Below, in pieces: positions 33,156-45,900 of a stretch of DNA of 64,000 bases. Position 1 is the stretch's first letter, and each line of letters opens with the position of its first letter. The stretch covers positions 1 through 64,000 of the forward strand of contig JALHPU010000011.1 in assembly GCA_022842325.1 (NCBI GenBank), written 5' to 3'. The DNA comes from Sulfuritalea sp. (GTDB lineage: Bacteria; Pseudomonadota; Gammaproteobacteria; Burkholderiales; Rhodocyclaceae). The translations under genes and the position numbers were made by a program. The notes beneath the pieces are model-generated. The model saw nothing but the letters and a program-made list of their open reading frames with translations. It was not told the DNA's origin and made no database searches.

Positions 33156-33960
33156 TCAGTCTGGTTTCTGCGATCCCGCAGCACTTGCCTCGCCCGCTGT
33201 CGACTGTGGTTCAAGATTGCCGCCCCAGTCGATGGTTGCGTGGCCGGCTATCTTATCGCCATAGTGGGTGTTTTGAACGTTTAGGTGCAAACCATCGGTG
33301 CGGTCCAGCCACTTTTCCGCGGTCTTGTCGATGACGCCGGCCGGCAAGCTGGGCCCCGGTTCCGCACGCGGTCTGGCGCGGCGATCGAGCATCAGCGTCG
33401 CAGCACCTTGCCCTGGGTTCGCCCTGCGTATCCACTGGCCGAAGCGCGCCTGGTCGACGCTGTCGGCCGCACCGATCGACGTTGTTGCTGCCGCACGCGG
33501 CGCTTGCGCCGGGTTCTGGAAGCGCGAGTACCACGCCTGCACCCCGACCAGTCCGGTCAGCAGCAGGTCGAACGGCTTTTGCGCCAGTGGAACTGCCTGG
33601 CCCGCGGCCAGCGAGTCGCCCCAGGCGATTGCCGCAACATCGACCTTCAGTTCTGCCGCGGACAACGGGCGCGGCGTGCCATCAGGGTTGACTTCTTCCT
33701 GTGGAGTGGGAACGGCAGCATCGGGCGGCGTCGTCGTGGCTGGCGGCTGATTGTCGCCGGCGCCCTGCTCCGCGGGAGCGGAGGATCCGGCACCGGTTTC
33801 CGCTGCCGGCGCTGAGTCTGGCGGAGTCGCGGGTGCTGTCTCGCTGCCGCTCTCGCTGGGCGGACTTCCAGACTGGCCAGCGACCGCAACAGCCGACGGC
33901 GAACTCTCACCGCTGTGGGTGTATTCGTAGCCGGAGATGCTGGACAGAGTCACATACTCC
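33156..33960 (-). other. C-terminal linker and non-repetitive terminal domain of the giant protein
   Basis: After the last RTX-like repeats comes a roughly 100-residue linker rich in Pro, Ser, Ala and Glu, then a charged, non-repetitive domain of about 150 residues. It contains AAELKVDVAAIAWGDSLAAG, LLLTGLVGVQAWYSRF and VIDKTAEKWLDRTDGLHLNV. It looks folded, unlike the repeats, and sits where type I substrates carry an uncleaved export signal. It is a candidate signal or docking domain for the exporter; this is inference. Confidence 0.55.
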
Positions 33961-36900
33961 GTCAACCGCGTGGCCGGCGAATCGCCCAGCCCGAAGTCGA
34001 CCGGTGGCGGCACGAAGACCGAGCCGATGGTGAACACGTTGCTCGCCGGACGCGTGTAGGTGAACAGGCTGTCCTGCACCTGCGCGATCAGGTCGGTGGT
34101 GCCGACTCCATAGCGGATCAGCGAGCTGACGTGGCCGGCCGCGTCGAACTGCACGGCGGCGTAGTCGCCGGCCAGTATGTCGTTGGTCAAGTTGCCGACC
34201 ATGGCATCCTGGCCGTCTCCGCCGAGCAGCACGTTCTGGCCGCCGCCGCCATTCAGTTGGTCCACTGCGCCGATGAAGGGATCGATGGTTTCGACCAGCG
34301 TCAGCGACCCGGCAGCGTACCTTACCCGTCCGCCGTCGCCCAGCATCAGGTCCTGCCCGGTACCCCCGATCAGGTTGTCCGCACCGTTGCCGCCGATCAG
34401 CACGCCGCTGCCCTCGCCGGAAGCAAGCACGTCCATGCCGCCGATCAGTGGCTGGGTCGATTCGACGTTTGCCAGCAAACCAAGCGCGTCGAAACTCGCC
34501 GTGCCGTTATCGCCGAGCAGTACATCCCTGCCGGCGCCGGTTGTGACCGTGTCGTTGCCGGCTCCGGCCAGTACCATGGTGTCGCCATCGGTAGCGGTAA
34601 CCTGATCATTGCCGCCGACGTCAGGACTGGTGGTGACAAATCCGGCCAGAATACCCGTCGGGTAGTAGTCGAGGCTGGCGTTGTCTCCGGCTACGAAGTG
34701 GGTTCCGGTGCCCAAGGTGATGGCGTCGCTACCGACTCCACCGATTATGGTCTTGGTGCCGTCGACAGTGGCAATCGTATCGCCGCCGCCCACTAGCGGC
34801 TCAGTGCTGTCGATGGCCTGCAGCACGAAGCCGCCGGCATCCATGGTCACCGTACCGCCATCGCCGACTATGACGTCGGTACCGGTACCCGTGCCAATCG
34901 TATCTGCCCCGGTACCGCTGAGCACGACATTGTTGCCGTCACCCAAGGTGACCGTATCGCCGCCGCCAGTCGCCGCAAGAGTGTCCGTCGTCGTATAGCT
35001 CAGGGCATTGCCGGCACCCGCCTGGCCCAGCGCGACGTAGGTCACCGTGCCGTTATCGCCGATCACCGTGTGGTCGCCGGTGGTCAGGCTGATCGAGTCC
35101 GTCCCGTCGCCGCCCAGCACGGTTTTGTCGCCGCCGCCGCCACTGATGGTATCGCTGCCGCCCAGGTCGACGAGGGTACCGCCGGTCGAGGGCTGCGAAT
35201 AGGTGCTGATCTGGGCGAAGTTGCCGCCGACTGCATCCATTTGCACGATGCCGTTGTCGCCGATGACCGTATCCGTGCCATTGACCGTGGTGATGCTGTC
35301 GGCGCCCATGCCGCCCAGGATGACGTTGTTGCCGTCAGCCAACGTCACCGTATCGCCGCCGCCAGTGGCGGCGACTGTGTCGGTGGTGGAGTAGCTAAGG
35401 ATGCTGCCGGCGCCGGACTGGCCCAGCGCGACGTAGGTCACGATGCCGTTATCGCCGATCACCGTGTGGTCGCCGGTGGTCAGGCTGATCGAATCCGTCC
35501 CGTCGCCGCCCAGCACGGTTTTGTCGCCGCTGCCGCCACTGATGGTATCGCTGCCGCCCAGGTCGACGAGGGTACCGCCGGTCGAGGGCTGCGAATAGGT
35601 GCTGATCTGTGCGAAGTTGCCGCCGACTGCATCCATCTGCACGATGCCGTTGTCGCCGATGACCGTATCCGTGCCATTGACCGTGGTGATGCTGTCAGCG
35701 CCCATGCCGCCCAGGATGACGTTGTTGCCGCTGCCGGTGTTGATGGTGTCGCCGCCGCCCGTGGTGGTGACGGTATCGGTGGTTCGGTAGCTCAGCGGAA
35801 GGTCGGTCCCAGCCACATACGCGATCGCGCCGTTGTCGCCGATCACGATGTGGTTACTGGCCGTGGCACTGCCGACGCCCAGATCGATGGTGTCGACTCC
35901 GTCGCCACCGAGCACGATCTTGTTGCCGTCCAGCGCGGTAATGCGATCGTCGCCACCCAGGTCGGTGATCGCCGGCTGCGTATAGGTCGCGATCGAGGCG
36001 AAATGCAGCCCCGCTGCATCCATCTGCACGATGCCGTTGTCGCCAAGGATGGTGTCGATGCCGTTGCCGGTCGAGATCGTGTCGCCGCCCATGCCGCCCA
36101 GGATGACGTTGTTGCCGCTGCCGGTGTTGATGGTGTCGCCGCCGCCCGTGGTGGTGACGGTATCGGTGGTTCGGTAGCTCAGCGGAAGGTCGGTCCCAGC
36201 CACATACGCGATCGCGCCGTTGTCGCCGATCACGATGTGGTTACTGGCCGTGGCACTGCCGACGCCCAGATCGATGGTGTCGACTCCGTCGCCACCGAGC
36301 ACGATCTTGTTGCCGTCCAGCGCGGTAATGCGATCGTCGCCACCCAGGTCGGTGATCGCCGGCTGCGTATAGGTCGCGATCGAGGCGAAATGCAGCCCCG
36401 CTGCATCCATCTGCACGATGCCGTTGTCGCCAAGGATGGTGTCGATGCCGTTGCCGGTCGAGATCGTGTCGCCGCCCATGCCGCCCAGGATGACGTTGTT
36501 GCCATCGCCGGTGACCAGGATGGTGTCGTCGCCGCCGGTCGCCGCCAATATGTCGGTGGTTTCGTACAGGCGGGCTGCACCCGCCCCGGTCTGCCCCAGC
36601 GCCACGTAGGTGACCATGCCGTTGTCGCCGATCACGGTGTGGTCGCCGGCGCCGAGCGTGATCGAATCCCCGCCGTCGCCGCCGAGCACGATCTTGCTGC
36701 CGATACCGGTCGTGATGGTGTCGGCGCCGCCGAGATCCGTCATGGTGCCGCCTGTCGATGCCTGCGAGAAGGTCGTCACCATGGCGAATTGGAGGCCGGC
36801 CGTATCCATCAGGACACGGCCATTGTCGCCAAGGATGGTATCGGTGCTGTTGCCGGCAACAATGGTATCCGCGCCCATGCCGCCGATGACGGTATTGCTG

Positions 36901-39900
36901 CCTTCACCGGCCAGGATTTTGTCGTTGCCGCCGGTGGCCGCGACGCTGTCGGTGCTCAGGTACTCCGTCACCCGGCCCGCCGCATTGAACGTCAGTCGCC
37001 CGTTGTCGCCGAGGATGATGTCGTTGCTGAGACCGGTGGCGATGTAGTCGCCGTCGAATCCCCCCGCCGCCGCGTTGAGCGGCGCACCGCCGCCGTTGGC
37101 GCCGCCGAAGACGATGTTGCGCCCCAGTGCCGCATCGGCGCCGCCATCGATGTAGTCGTTGCTGCCCACCGCGATGTCCCGCGTGCCGATACCGCCGATC
37201 AGGTGAGTCAGCCCATCGGTCTTGTCACTCAGGCCGCCATAGCCCAGGACCTGGGCTATGGTGACGCCGTCGGCGGCGAAATAAGTGACCACGCCGCGAT
37301 CGCCGAAGATCACGTCGTTGCCGCTGCCGCCCTTGATCTCGTCCTTGCCCTGGCCGCCGAAGATGACCAGCGGCAGCGAGGATGCGGAGCCATCGACGAT
37401 GTCGTCATCGCTGGCGAGCGCCGTGCCGACCAGATAGTCGTGATCGAAACGACCTTGCGTGTTCAGCGCGAAGAAGCCGTCGGAGGTGGCATTCAGCGTG
37501 ACCGTGACGTTGTCATTGCCGAGGCCGGTATTCACGGTGGTAATGGTGCGCACGGCCGGATCGGCTTCGAGACGGGTGCTGGTCACCGTGACGTTGTCGT
37601 TGCCGTAGCCGCTCCAGATCGTCACGCCGCCGGTGAAGCTGCCGCCGGTTGCCGTGTAGTTGATGCTGGCCGGCGCGAGACCGCTGATCTGGCTGTTGCT
37701 GATCTGCACGTTGCCGTCGCCGACCCGCGAGCCGACATCGCTGACCATCAGCAGGTTGCCCGCCGGCAGCGACGGATCGGCGACGAGGCTGGTGTCGTTT
37801 CCGGCATCGATGCTGAGCGCACCGGCGATGGCGTCGAGCGTGCCCTTCATCGCCGTGATGCCGGCGAAGGTGCTGGCATCGGCGCGGGTGGCGGTGACGG
37901 TAAAACTGTAGGCTCCGGGTGCAACCCTCACGCCGGCCGCGTTGCTGCCATCCCATGCCTGCGCATAGGCCCCGGCTGCCGTTGCCCCAAGGGTCAGCGT
38001 CCTGACCACGGCGCCGGCGGCATCGCGCACGTCGATGCTGACAGCATTGGCCGCCTCGGCGAGTTCGAAGGCCAGTGCGGGCTTGTCGTCGCCGCTGAAG
38101 CTGACCACGTTGCCGGCGAGGAAGCCGCTCACGTTGGCCATCGTGGCCAGGCCGGCGAAGGTGCTCGCATCGGCACGCGTCGCGGTGACCGTGTAGGTAT
38201 AGCTTCCCGACGCAACCAGAGCGCCAGCGACATCGGTACCGTCCCAGACCTGTGCGTAGCCGCCTGCCGCGCTGGCGCCCAGCGCAAGGGTCTTGACCAG
38301 CGCCCCGCCAGCATTCCTGACATCGACGCTTACCGATGCCGCGGCCTCGGCCAGGCGGAAAGTCAGCGTTGGCGTATCGCCGCTGCGCAGACTGACCTGG
38401 TTGCCGATCATCACGTTGGCAGTGGAGGAGACGAAAATCTGGTCCTTGCCGGCGGCGGTGTTCAGGTTGGTGACCGCACTGGTGCCTTGTACGTTGACGA
38501 TGTCGTCGCCGGCACCGAGGTTCAGGTTCAGCGTGCCGACCCCGTAGTAGTTGATGCCCGAGACGCGGGTCGCGGCATCGATGCTGCCGGCTGCGGCGCC
38601 GTTCGCCAGCGCGCCGGCATTGAACGCGGTCACCGACTTGCCGCGATGTTCACCCTGGAAGGCGATGGTGAATACATTGCCGACCCTGGTCACCTCGACG
38701 TTGTTGGTGTAGGGCTTCGAGTTGTCGTTGCGCGGGTTGAACGGGTCCAGGATCGATCCGTTCGGGTTCAGGATCGGGTCGAGCGCGGTACGCACTTGTT
38801 CTGCCGTGGCGTTCCAGGCGATCACCGCGGTGGTCTGCGTCAGGAGCGTGGTACTGCCCGGCACCGGTACATCCAGCGTCAGCGTGAAGTTGCCGCTGGT
38901 AGCATTGACCGCGAAGGTTTGCACATTGCCGATGCTGGGCGTGGTGGTGCCCTGGCGCTTGGTGGTGATGGCGATATCGACCGATTCCTGGTCGTTGGCC
39001 ACCAGTCCGGTGACCGGCAGGGTGCCGCCGGCGGCCCTCGCCTCGGCCCAGACGATCTGCGGCAGGTCCCTGCCCGCCATCGACCGGACGAAGGCGATCG
39101 AATAGGTGATGGCGTGCGCCTGGGTGTCGGTCACCGGAATTTCCCGGCTGAGTTCTGTGACCACCAGATCCTGGGTGTTGAACAGCGCCTTGAACGCGTT
39201 TTCAATCGCGGCAGTTGCGCCCGGCGTTCCTGCCGCATCGTAGGTGATGGTCTGCGTCGGACCATAGGGCGGCGTTTGCCCGACGGGCACGACGTACAGG
39301 GCTGGATCGAGACCGATCTTGAAAGTCCCCGACCTGGCCTGGATGCGCAGGGTCTGCACTTCCTGCACGGCCGGCATGTCGAGTCCGCTCAGGGTGGACG
39401 CCGTCAGGGTCGCAACATTGTTGCTGGTATCGCCGGAATCCTGGACATTGACCACGTCGCCGACGCCGTTGCCGCCGGCATTGATGCTCAGCAGCCCGCC
39501 GATCTGGTCGACCAGGCTGGCCGCACTGCCGACGTTGATGATGTCCGCGCCGAGGCCGCTGTCGATCGTGGTATGGCCGGAGATCGTCCTGATGTTGATC
39601 TCGTCGTTGCCCGCCGCGCTCGAAATCGTCGTCGAACCCAGGTGGGTCGACTCGACATTGAGGTGGTCGATACCGGAGCCCAGCATCAGGTTCAACTGTT
39701 CGAGGTTGTGATAGGTGATGCCGCCGTTGAACTTCTTGCCGGTGATGGTCGTATCCAGCCCCATGCCGAAGCCGAACAGACGATCCTCGGTCAGGGTGCC
39801 GCGGTCTTCCGATACGCTGCTGCGATTGAACACGTTCATCACGTCGACCTGGTCTGGCTCGCTGACCAGGAAATTGCGATTCACCGGCTTGATGAAGTAG

Positions 39901-42900
39901 CCGAGATCGTTGGCCGGCGCATGCGCCGTATCGATCGGCCAAGGCGTGGTAAAGGTGGCCGTCTCGTACTTGATGTCGGAGTGGTACTTGCTGCTGAGGT
40001 CGATCAGTTCTGCCAGGCCCTTGGCGACTGCCTTGAGGTCGTCGCCGGCCTTTGCCGTGTAGCTGAACTGCTGGGTCGTTTCCCCGCCGCCTGATTTCAG
40101 CAGGTCGATAGTCCATACCTGCCCGGTGCTTACCGTGCCGGCCAGTTTCAGTTCGGCCAGCGACCAATTGACGCCCACAGCACTGGCCGGGACGCCGCTC
40201 AGGTTGCCGCCCCCCTGCGTGATCTCGGCGGTGAATGCCGTACCGCGGGAAATCTTCAGCAGCTTGTCGTATACCGTGACCGTATAGGCCGCACCGATTG
40301 CCGTCTTCAATTTCTCGGCGACCACGTTGAGCGTCAGGGCATCGCCTCCTGTGCCGGCGACATAGCTGTAGGCGGTACCGCCCAGCGTCAGTTGCCAGAG
40401 GCTGTCCTTCAGCACATTGCCGGCCAGCACGATGTCGGCTGACTGGTAGGCGGTCGCCGCAGCGCCGTGTCCGGCAAAGCTGATCGAAGCGCCGGCCGGT
40501 GGCGTTACCGTCGCGGTGAAGCTGCTGGTGCCGTCTTCGGTCTTGATCGCCACCGCATCGCCGGTCAGCCCGCCCAGCGCCAGATCCATCGACGTACCGA
40601 CGCCCGGTGCATTGATCATGGTGATCTGGTAGGGGAAGTCGTTCATGCGCGGGTCGAGACCCGGCATTTCGCCGCGCTGCGCATCGACGTGGGTGATATG
40701 CGTATCGGTCAGCGTCGCGTTGCCCGCGGTGTTGGTGCCAAAACCGGTCAGCGTGCTGTTGGGCAGTACCCAGTTGGTCTCGCCGGCGGTCATGAAGGGA
40801 TCGTTGAGGGCGCGCGCATCGGCATACTGCACGCCGCCTTCGATGATCAGCGGCCCGCGGATGGCGTTGATCCGCTCGTCCATGGCCGGGAACACCTTGA
40901 TGTCGTGGCCATCGACGATATTGTCGTCGAGTGCCGTGACGCGGACCGTCTGCTGCTGGTTCCAGGAATTCCACTGTCCCGTGGTCGCGACGAAGACCAG
41001 TTGCGACGTGACGGTCGCTCCCGCCGCATTGGCCGGGATGCTGACTGCCGGCGAACCGGCAGCGGCGACGGTATAGCTGGCTGTCAGCGCCGTGAGGTTG
41101 TCTGCCGTGGCGACGCTGAGCACCAGACCGGTGAGCGTCGACCGATAGGTGGTGACGCCCTTGACCTGATTGAACAGACCGACCGCGACGGCCGCCAGGT
41201 CGTCGCCGTACTGCACCGTGTAGGCGTAGTCGGTGCCGTTGAGCCGAACCGTCCACACCTCGTCCTTGGCCGGCTGGCCGGACAGGGCGATTTCGGCCTT
41301 GCGCGCGGAAAGCTGGGTGATCGCGGCGCCGCCGCTGGAATACGGCTTCACGGCAAGGCTGGCGGTGAAGGACGCATGATCGCCGGCATAGCGGCTGATC
41401 GTCAGCGTATCGCCCGTGACCGTCGTCGTATAGCCGGCCGCGGCCGCATCGACCAGGCCCTTGAGGCCGAGCGCGATGCTGTTGAGCGTGGTGCCGGCGG
41501 CGGCGTACTCGAACGTAGTGTCGTTCAGCGTCAGGGTCCACTTCTCCCCAACCACAACGCTGCCGGTCAGCAGGATCTTTGCCTGCGGCGTCGCGACATT
41601 GACCTGCACGGCCTCGTTCTGACCGTAGTTGTCCTTGGCCGAGAAGGCCAGTTCGGAGTTGTAGGTCAGGGTCCTGGTCGGCAGCACGTCGAGCGTGACA
41701 TCGGCGCTCGGCTGGCCGGTCAGCACCACCTGGAAGCTGTCGGCATTCGGCACATAACCCGGATACTCCGTGCGCAGGTCGTACTCGATGCGGAACTTGT
41801 CGTTGGTCGCCACCGCCAGCTGGCTTGCCAGCGTGTATTGGTTGATGCGCGGATCGTAGGCAATGACGGTTGCCGTTTCGCCCCGGTTGGCGCCCGAGAT
41901 CAGCGTCAACTGTTTGCCGACCAGGCTGATGGCTTCCTTGTTGATCTCGTGGCGTTGCAGCGACACATTCAGGTCGTAGGCCTGTCCCCTGGAGATGCCG
42001 ACGAAGCTGTCCTGGAAGTAGGGATTGGCATTCAGGTAATGGCGGTAGGCGCCGATTTCGACGGTATAGGTACCTGCTGTCGTCAGATCGCGCACGATCA
42101 TCGGATCGTTGATCGTGGTGCTGCCGGCATCCTTGACGCCGGTATTCATGTTCAGGCTGCCGACCATGTTGCCGATGCTGTCCTTGAGGCTCAGGGTCAG
42201 GTATTCGACATAGGCGAAGCGCTGGTTCTCGAAGGTATCGATGAAACTCAGCGCACCGAACTCGTTGATGTAGGGAATCTGGACCGGAACCGAGAAGGTC
42301 GATTGACCGAGGATCTGGTTGGCGCGATCGATGTCGAGCACGGTCGTGACCTTGCCGCCGCCTTGCGAGACGTCGTGGATGAAACCGGTGAACCAGGCCC
42401 CTGTCTTGCGCGTCACGGTCAGCGTGGGGCCGGTGGCGGTGACGGTATAGAGATTGCTGTCGATCGCGGCGGCGAGGCGGGCGGCGACATTGTTCTTGAT
42501 GTCGCCGTCCTGCACTGTGGTGCTGTAGGAAATGCCATGCAACTTGACGGCCCAGACGTCGCCGGGCGTGACCTGGCCTTCGAGCGTGAAGGTGACGCTG
42601 GTCAGGCGCGGCGCGTTGTCGGCGATCGAACTGGCCGCGGCGATCTTGTGCGTGTGCTCCAGGGTGTTGAAGGAGACGAAGCTGCCATCGCCTGCCGTCA
42701 GATTGAGCACGTTGCTGCCGGCTGTGTGTATCACTCCATAGCCTGCAGTGCCAAGGCGGGTGGCGAGCAGGTCGGCGACAGCGCCGGTGCCATCGGCAGT
42801 GAAGGCATCGGTGATGTTGACGTGGGTCGTGTTGGCCTGCGATGCATTGCTCATCGCCAGCTTCCAGGTGTCGTTGGCCAGCGAGTCGTTGTCCAGCGTA

Positions 42901-45900
42901 AGTTGCTGGGTCCAGCCTACCCTGGCCTGGCCGGAAAGTGTGTCGACACCGAGCGCAGGTGCCGGCGTTATGGCAAGCGTGGCAGTCACCGCCGTGTGGT
43001 CGCTTTCGCGTATTACGGTCAGCACGTACACACCGCTGCTGACCTGTGCAGCGGTGGCCTTGTACAGGCCGTTGGCATGGATGCTGGCAGCCAGCGCCTC
43101 AGCCACCGTCTGGGCGTTCAGCGCAGCGCCGTTGATGCCAGCTACATAGCTGAAGCTCAGCGGTGTGCCGTCGTCCAGCGTGACGGTCCAGGTTTCACGG
43201 GATGCCACGGTGCCGCTGATTTCGATGGTCTTGACCCAGGCCGCGGCATCGGCGGCAGTCGAGGTCGCAGGCAGCGTTGAGTGGCCGCTGAAGCTGTCGT
43301 TGTTGGCCTGGCGAATGACGGTAATGGTGTTGTTGCCGGTTTCCAGCGCGATGTAGTCGGTCGAGTCGTCGATCGTGGTCTTGAACGAGGTCAGCGTCGC
43401 CGGCAGACCCGGCGTGCCGCTGACCACATGATGGAAATACTCGGTCGGGTCGGTGCCGTGCTTGAGGCCCACGGTCCAGGTCTGGCCCGCCACCGGTGTG
43501 CCGGAAAGCTGGAAGGTCTCGGCCCAGTTGGCGGCATCGGTCTGGGCCAACACGCCGGTTGCGGAATAGCCGATGGTTGCCAGCTCATCGCCCTGACGCA
43601 GGATGGTGATGGTGTTGTTGCCCGACTCGAAGGCGATATAACCGGTATTGCCGTCGATCAGGTCCTTCACCGCGGTGAGCGTGGTACCAAGAGTCGGCGC
43701 CGACGTCCCGGTGACATGGGCGAAGAACTCGGTCGCCCCGGTGCCGGGTTTGAGGGCAACGGTCCAGGTCTGGTTGGCATTTGGCGTTCCCGAAAGCTGC
43801 ATGGTGTTGGCGTGAGCCGAAGCCGTTGCCGTTAGTGCGCCCGGCGTGCCATAAGCGGCGGTGGTCGCGGTATCGGACTGGCGAATGACGGTGATGGTGC
43901 CGTTGCCCGATTCGAAGGCGATGTAGGCCGCGCTGCCATCGACCAGGTCCTTAAGCGCGGTGATCGTGGCGCCAAAAGTCGGCGCTGACGCCCCGGTGAC
44001 ATGGCTGAAATAGTCGGTCGGATTCGCGCCCGCCTTGAGGCCCAGGCTCCAGGTCTGGTTGGCAGTCGGCGTGCCGCTCAGCTTGAAGGTATGGGCATAT
44101 TCGGGCGTGGCCAGCGCCAGGCCGGACAGCTTGCTGGCGGTAGTGGTCGCGCTGTCCTTGCGGATCACCGTGATCGTGTCGTTGCCGGATTCGAAGGCGA
44201 TGTAGTCGGTCGAATCGATCAGCGCCGTAAATGCTGTGATGACACCCGGCAGGGTAATGGTTCCGGTGCTCGCTGTCGCATGGTTGAAATACTGGGAAGT
44301 ACCTGCAACCGCCAGGCCGACGCTCCAGACCTGGTTGTTGGTGGCGGTCCCGGAGAGCTGGATGGTGTCGGTGAAGGCCGAGGCAGCGCCATGGGTCACG
44401 GTGCCGACAGCGGTATGTGCGGTGAAGGCCGTACCGGTGCTGCGTACCAGGGTCAGCGTGCCATTGCCGGAATCGACCGCGGTGTAGGCGCCCGAAACGC
44501 CGTTTTTGAGGCCGGTGACGACGTTCGTCAGGCCCGCCAGGGCATCGGCGGCGGTGGCCGTGTAGCTGTAGCCGGCATCGCTGTCGCCGTCGGCCCAGAT
44601 GCTCCAGGTCTTGCCGTCGGTGACCGCCCCGGTCACTTCCACGGTCTGGGTCCCGGCGGCAACCGCGATGCTGGCGCCCGATGCCGGCTGGCTCAGCGTG
44701 GCCGTCACCGCAGTGGACTTGTCGTTGCTGGTGATTACAAGGGTGCCACCGCTGAAGCCGGCCTTGTGCGTGGCGCCCAGGCTGATCGCCTCGGCCAGGC
44801 CGCGAGCGACACCGGCGGTGGTAGCCGCGTAGCCGTTGGCACCTACCACGTAGTTGTAGTTGTTGCCGCCGACGCTGATCCTCCAATTGACGCCGGCAGT
44901 CAGCGCTGCGGCGTCGCCGGTCAGCGTGTAGGCCTTCGAGTAGGCGGCGGCACCGGCGAATGTGCCGTGCGTGGTCTGCAGGCTGAACGATGTGTTGTCG
45001 CTCTGGCGCACTACCGTCAGGATGTTCTCGGCCGTGTTGTACTTGGAGACATAGTTGCCGCTGCCATCGATGGCGTTGGCCAAACCGGTTCCCAGGTCGT
45101 CGAGGTTGGTCGAGGCGCCGGCCTTGAAGCTGAAGGATTCGGTGGCGCCGGTGTCGGGCTTCAGCGTGACGGTGAACACGTCATCCGTATTGATGCTTGC
45201 GGCACTGAGTTTGGTGCTCTGCGCCCAGCCGCTGACCGGCGCCGAGACCGCGCCGGCGGACAGGATGCTGAAACCGGTGCTGCCGGACTGCCGGACGATG
45301 GTCAGGCTGTCCTTGTCGGCGTTGTAGGTCGCGTCGTAGTTCCCGCTGGCGCCGACCAGCGAGGCAAATTGCGCGCCGATGGCGTCGATGTCGGCATCGG
45401 ATCCGGTCGAGGTGTAGTTGAAGGTTTCGGTGGTGCCGCCCGTGGTCCTCAGACTGACGGTCCACAGTTTGTCCGCCGCCGGCGTGCCGCTCAGCACCAC
45501 GGTCTTGACCCAGTCGGTGACCGGGGCCGAGACGGTGCCGCGCGCGGTGCGCAGGGTGAAGGCGGTGGTGTCGGCCTTGCGCACCACGGTCAGGGTGTCC
45601 TGATCGACGTTGTAGGTGGCCTCGTAGCTCGAACCCGCCGTGTCCTTGATGGCCGCGGCAAGACCACTGCCCACCGCGTCGATGCCGGCGCCGGTCGAGG
45701 TGTAGCTGTAGGACTCATTGACCGAGCCGGCCTGCAGCGTGACGGTCCATACCTGGTCGGCGGCCGCCGTGCCGCTGAGCTTGGTAGTCTGCGCCCAGGT
45801 AGTGACCGGCGCCGACATCGTGCCGCGATCGGTGAGCAGGCTGAAGGAGGTCGTATCGGCCTTGCGCACCACGGTCAGGGTGTTCTTGTCCTGGTTGTAG

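Larger units (their letters stand above)
34100..37450 (-). repeat. GDNG-type RTX-like repeat array
   Basis: The encoded region repeats blocks such as TILGDNGIVQMD, NVILGGMGADSITT and KTVLGGDGTDSI with a spacing of about 129-132 residues, each block holding several GG/GD-x-D-x-I/L units. These resemble calcium-binding beta-roll repeats of haemolysin-type proteins, but are sparser than the classic nonapeptide array. Calcium-driven folding outside the cell is the expected consequence. Copies differ by only a few residues in places. Confidence 0.8.

Noticed and set aside
35070..40094. A 1,674-codon open frame on the plus strand opposite the giant gene
   Set aside because: It is a shadow frame that results from GC-rich codon bias and in-frame repeats in the minus-strand gene. 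Its protein is low-complexity and matches no family.
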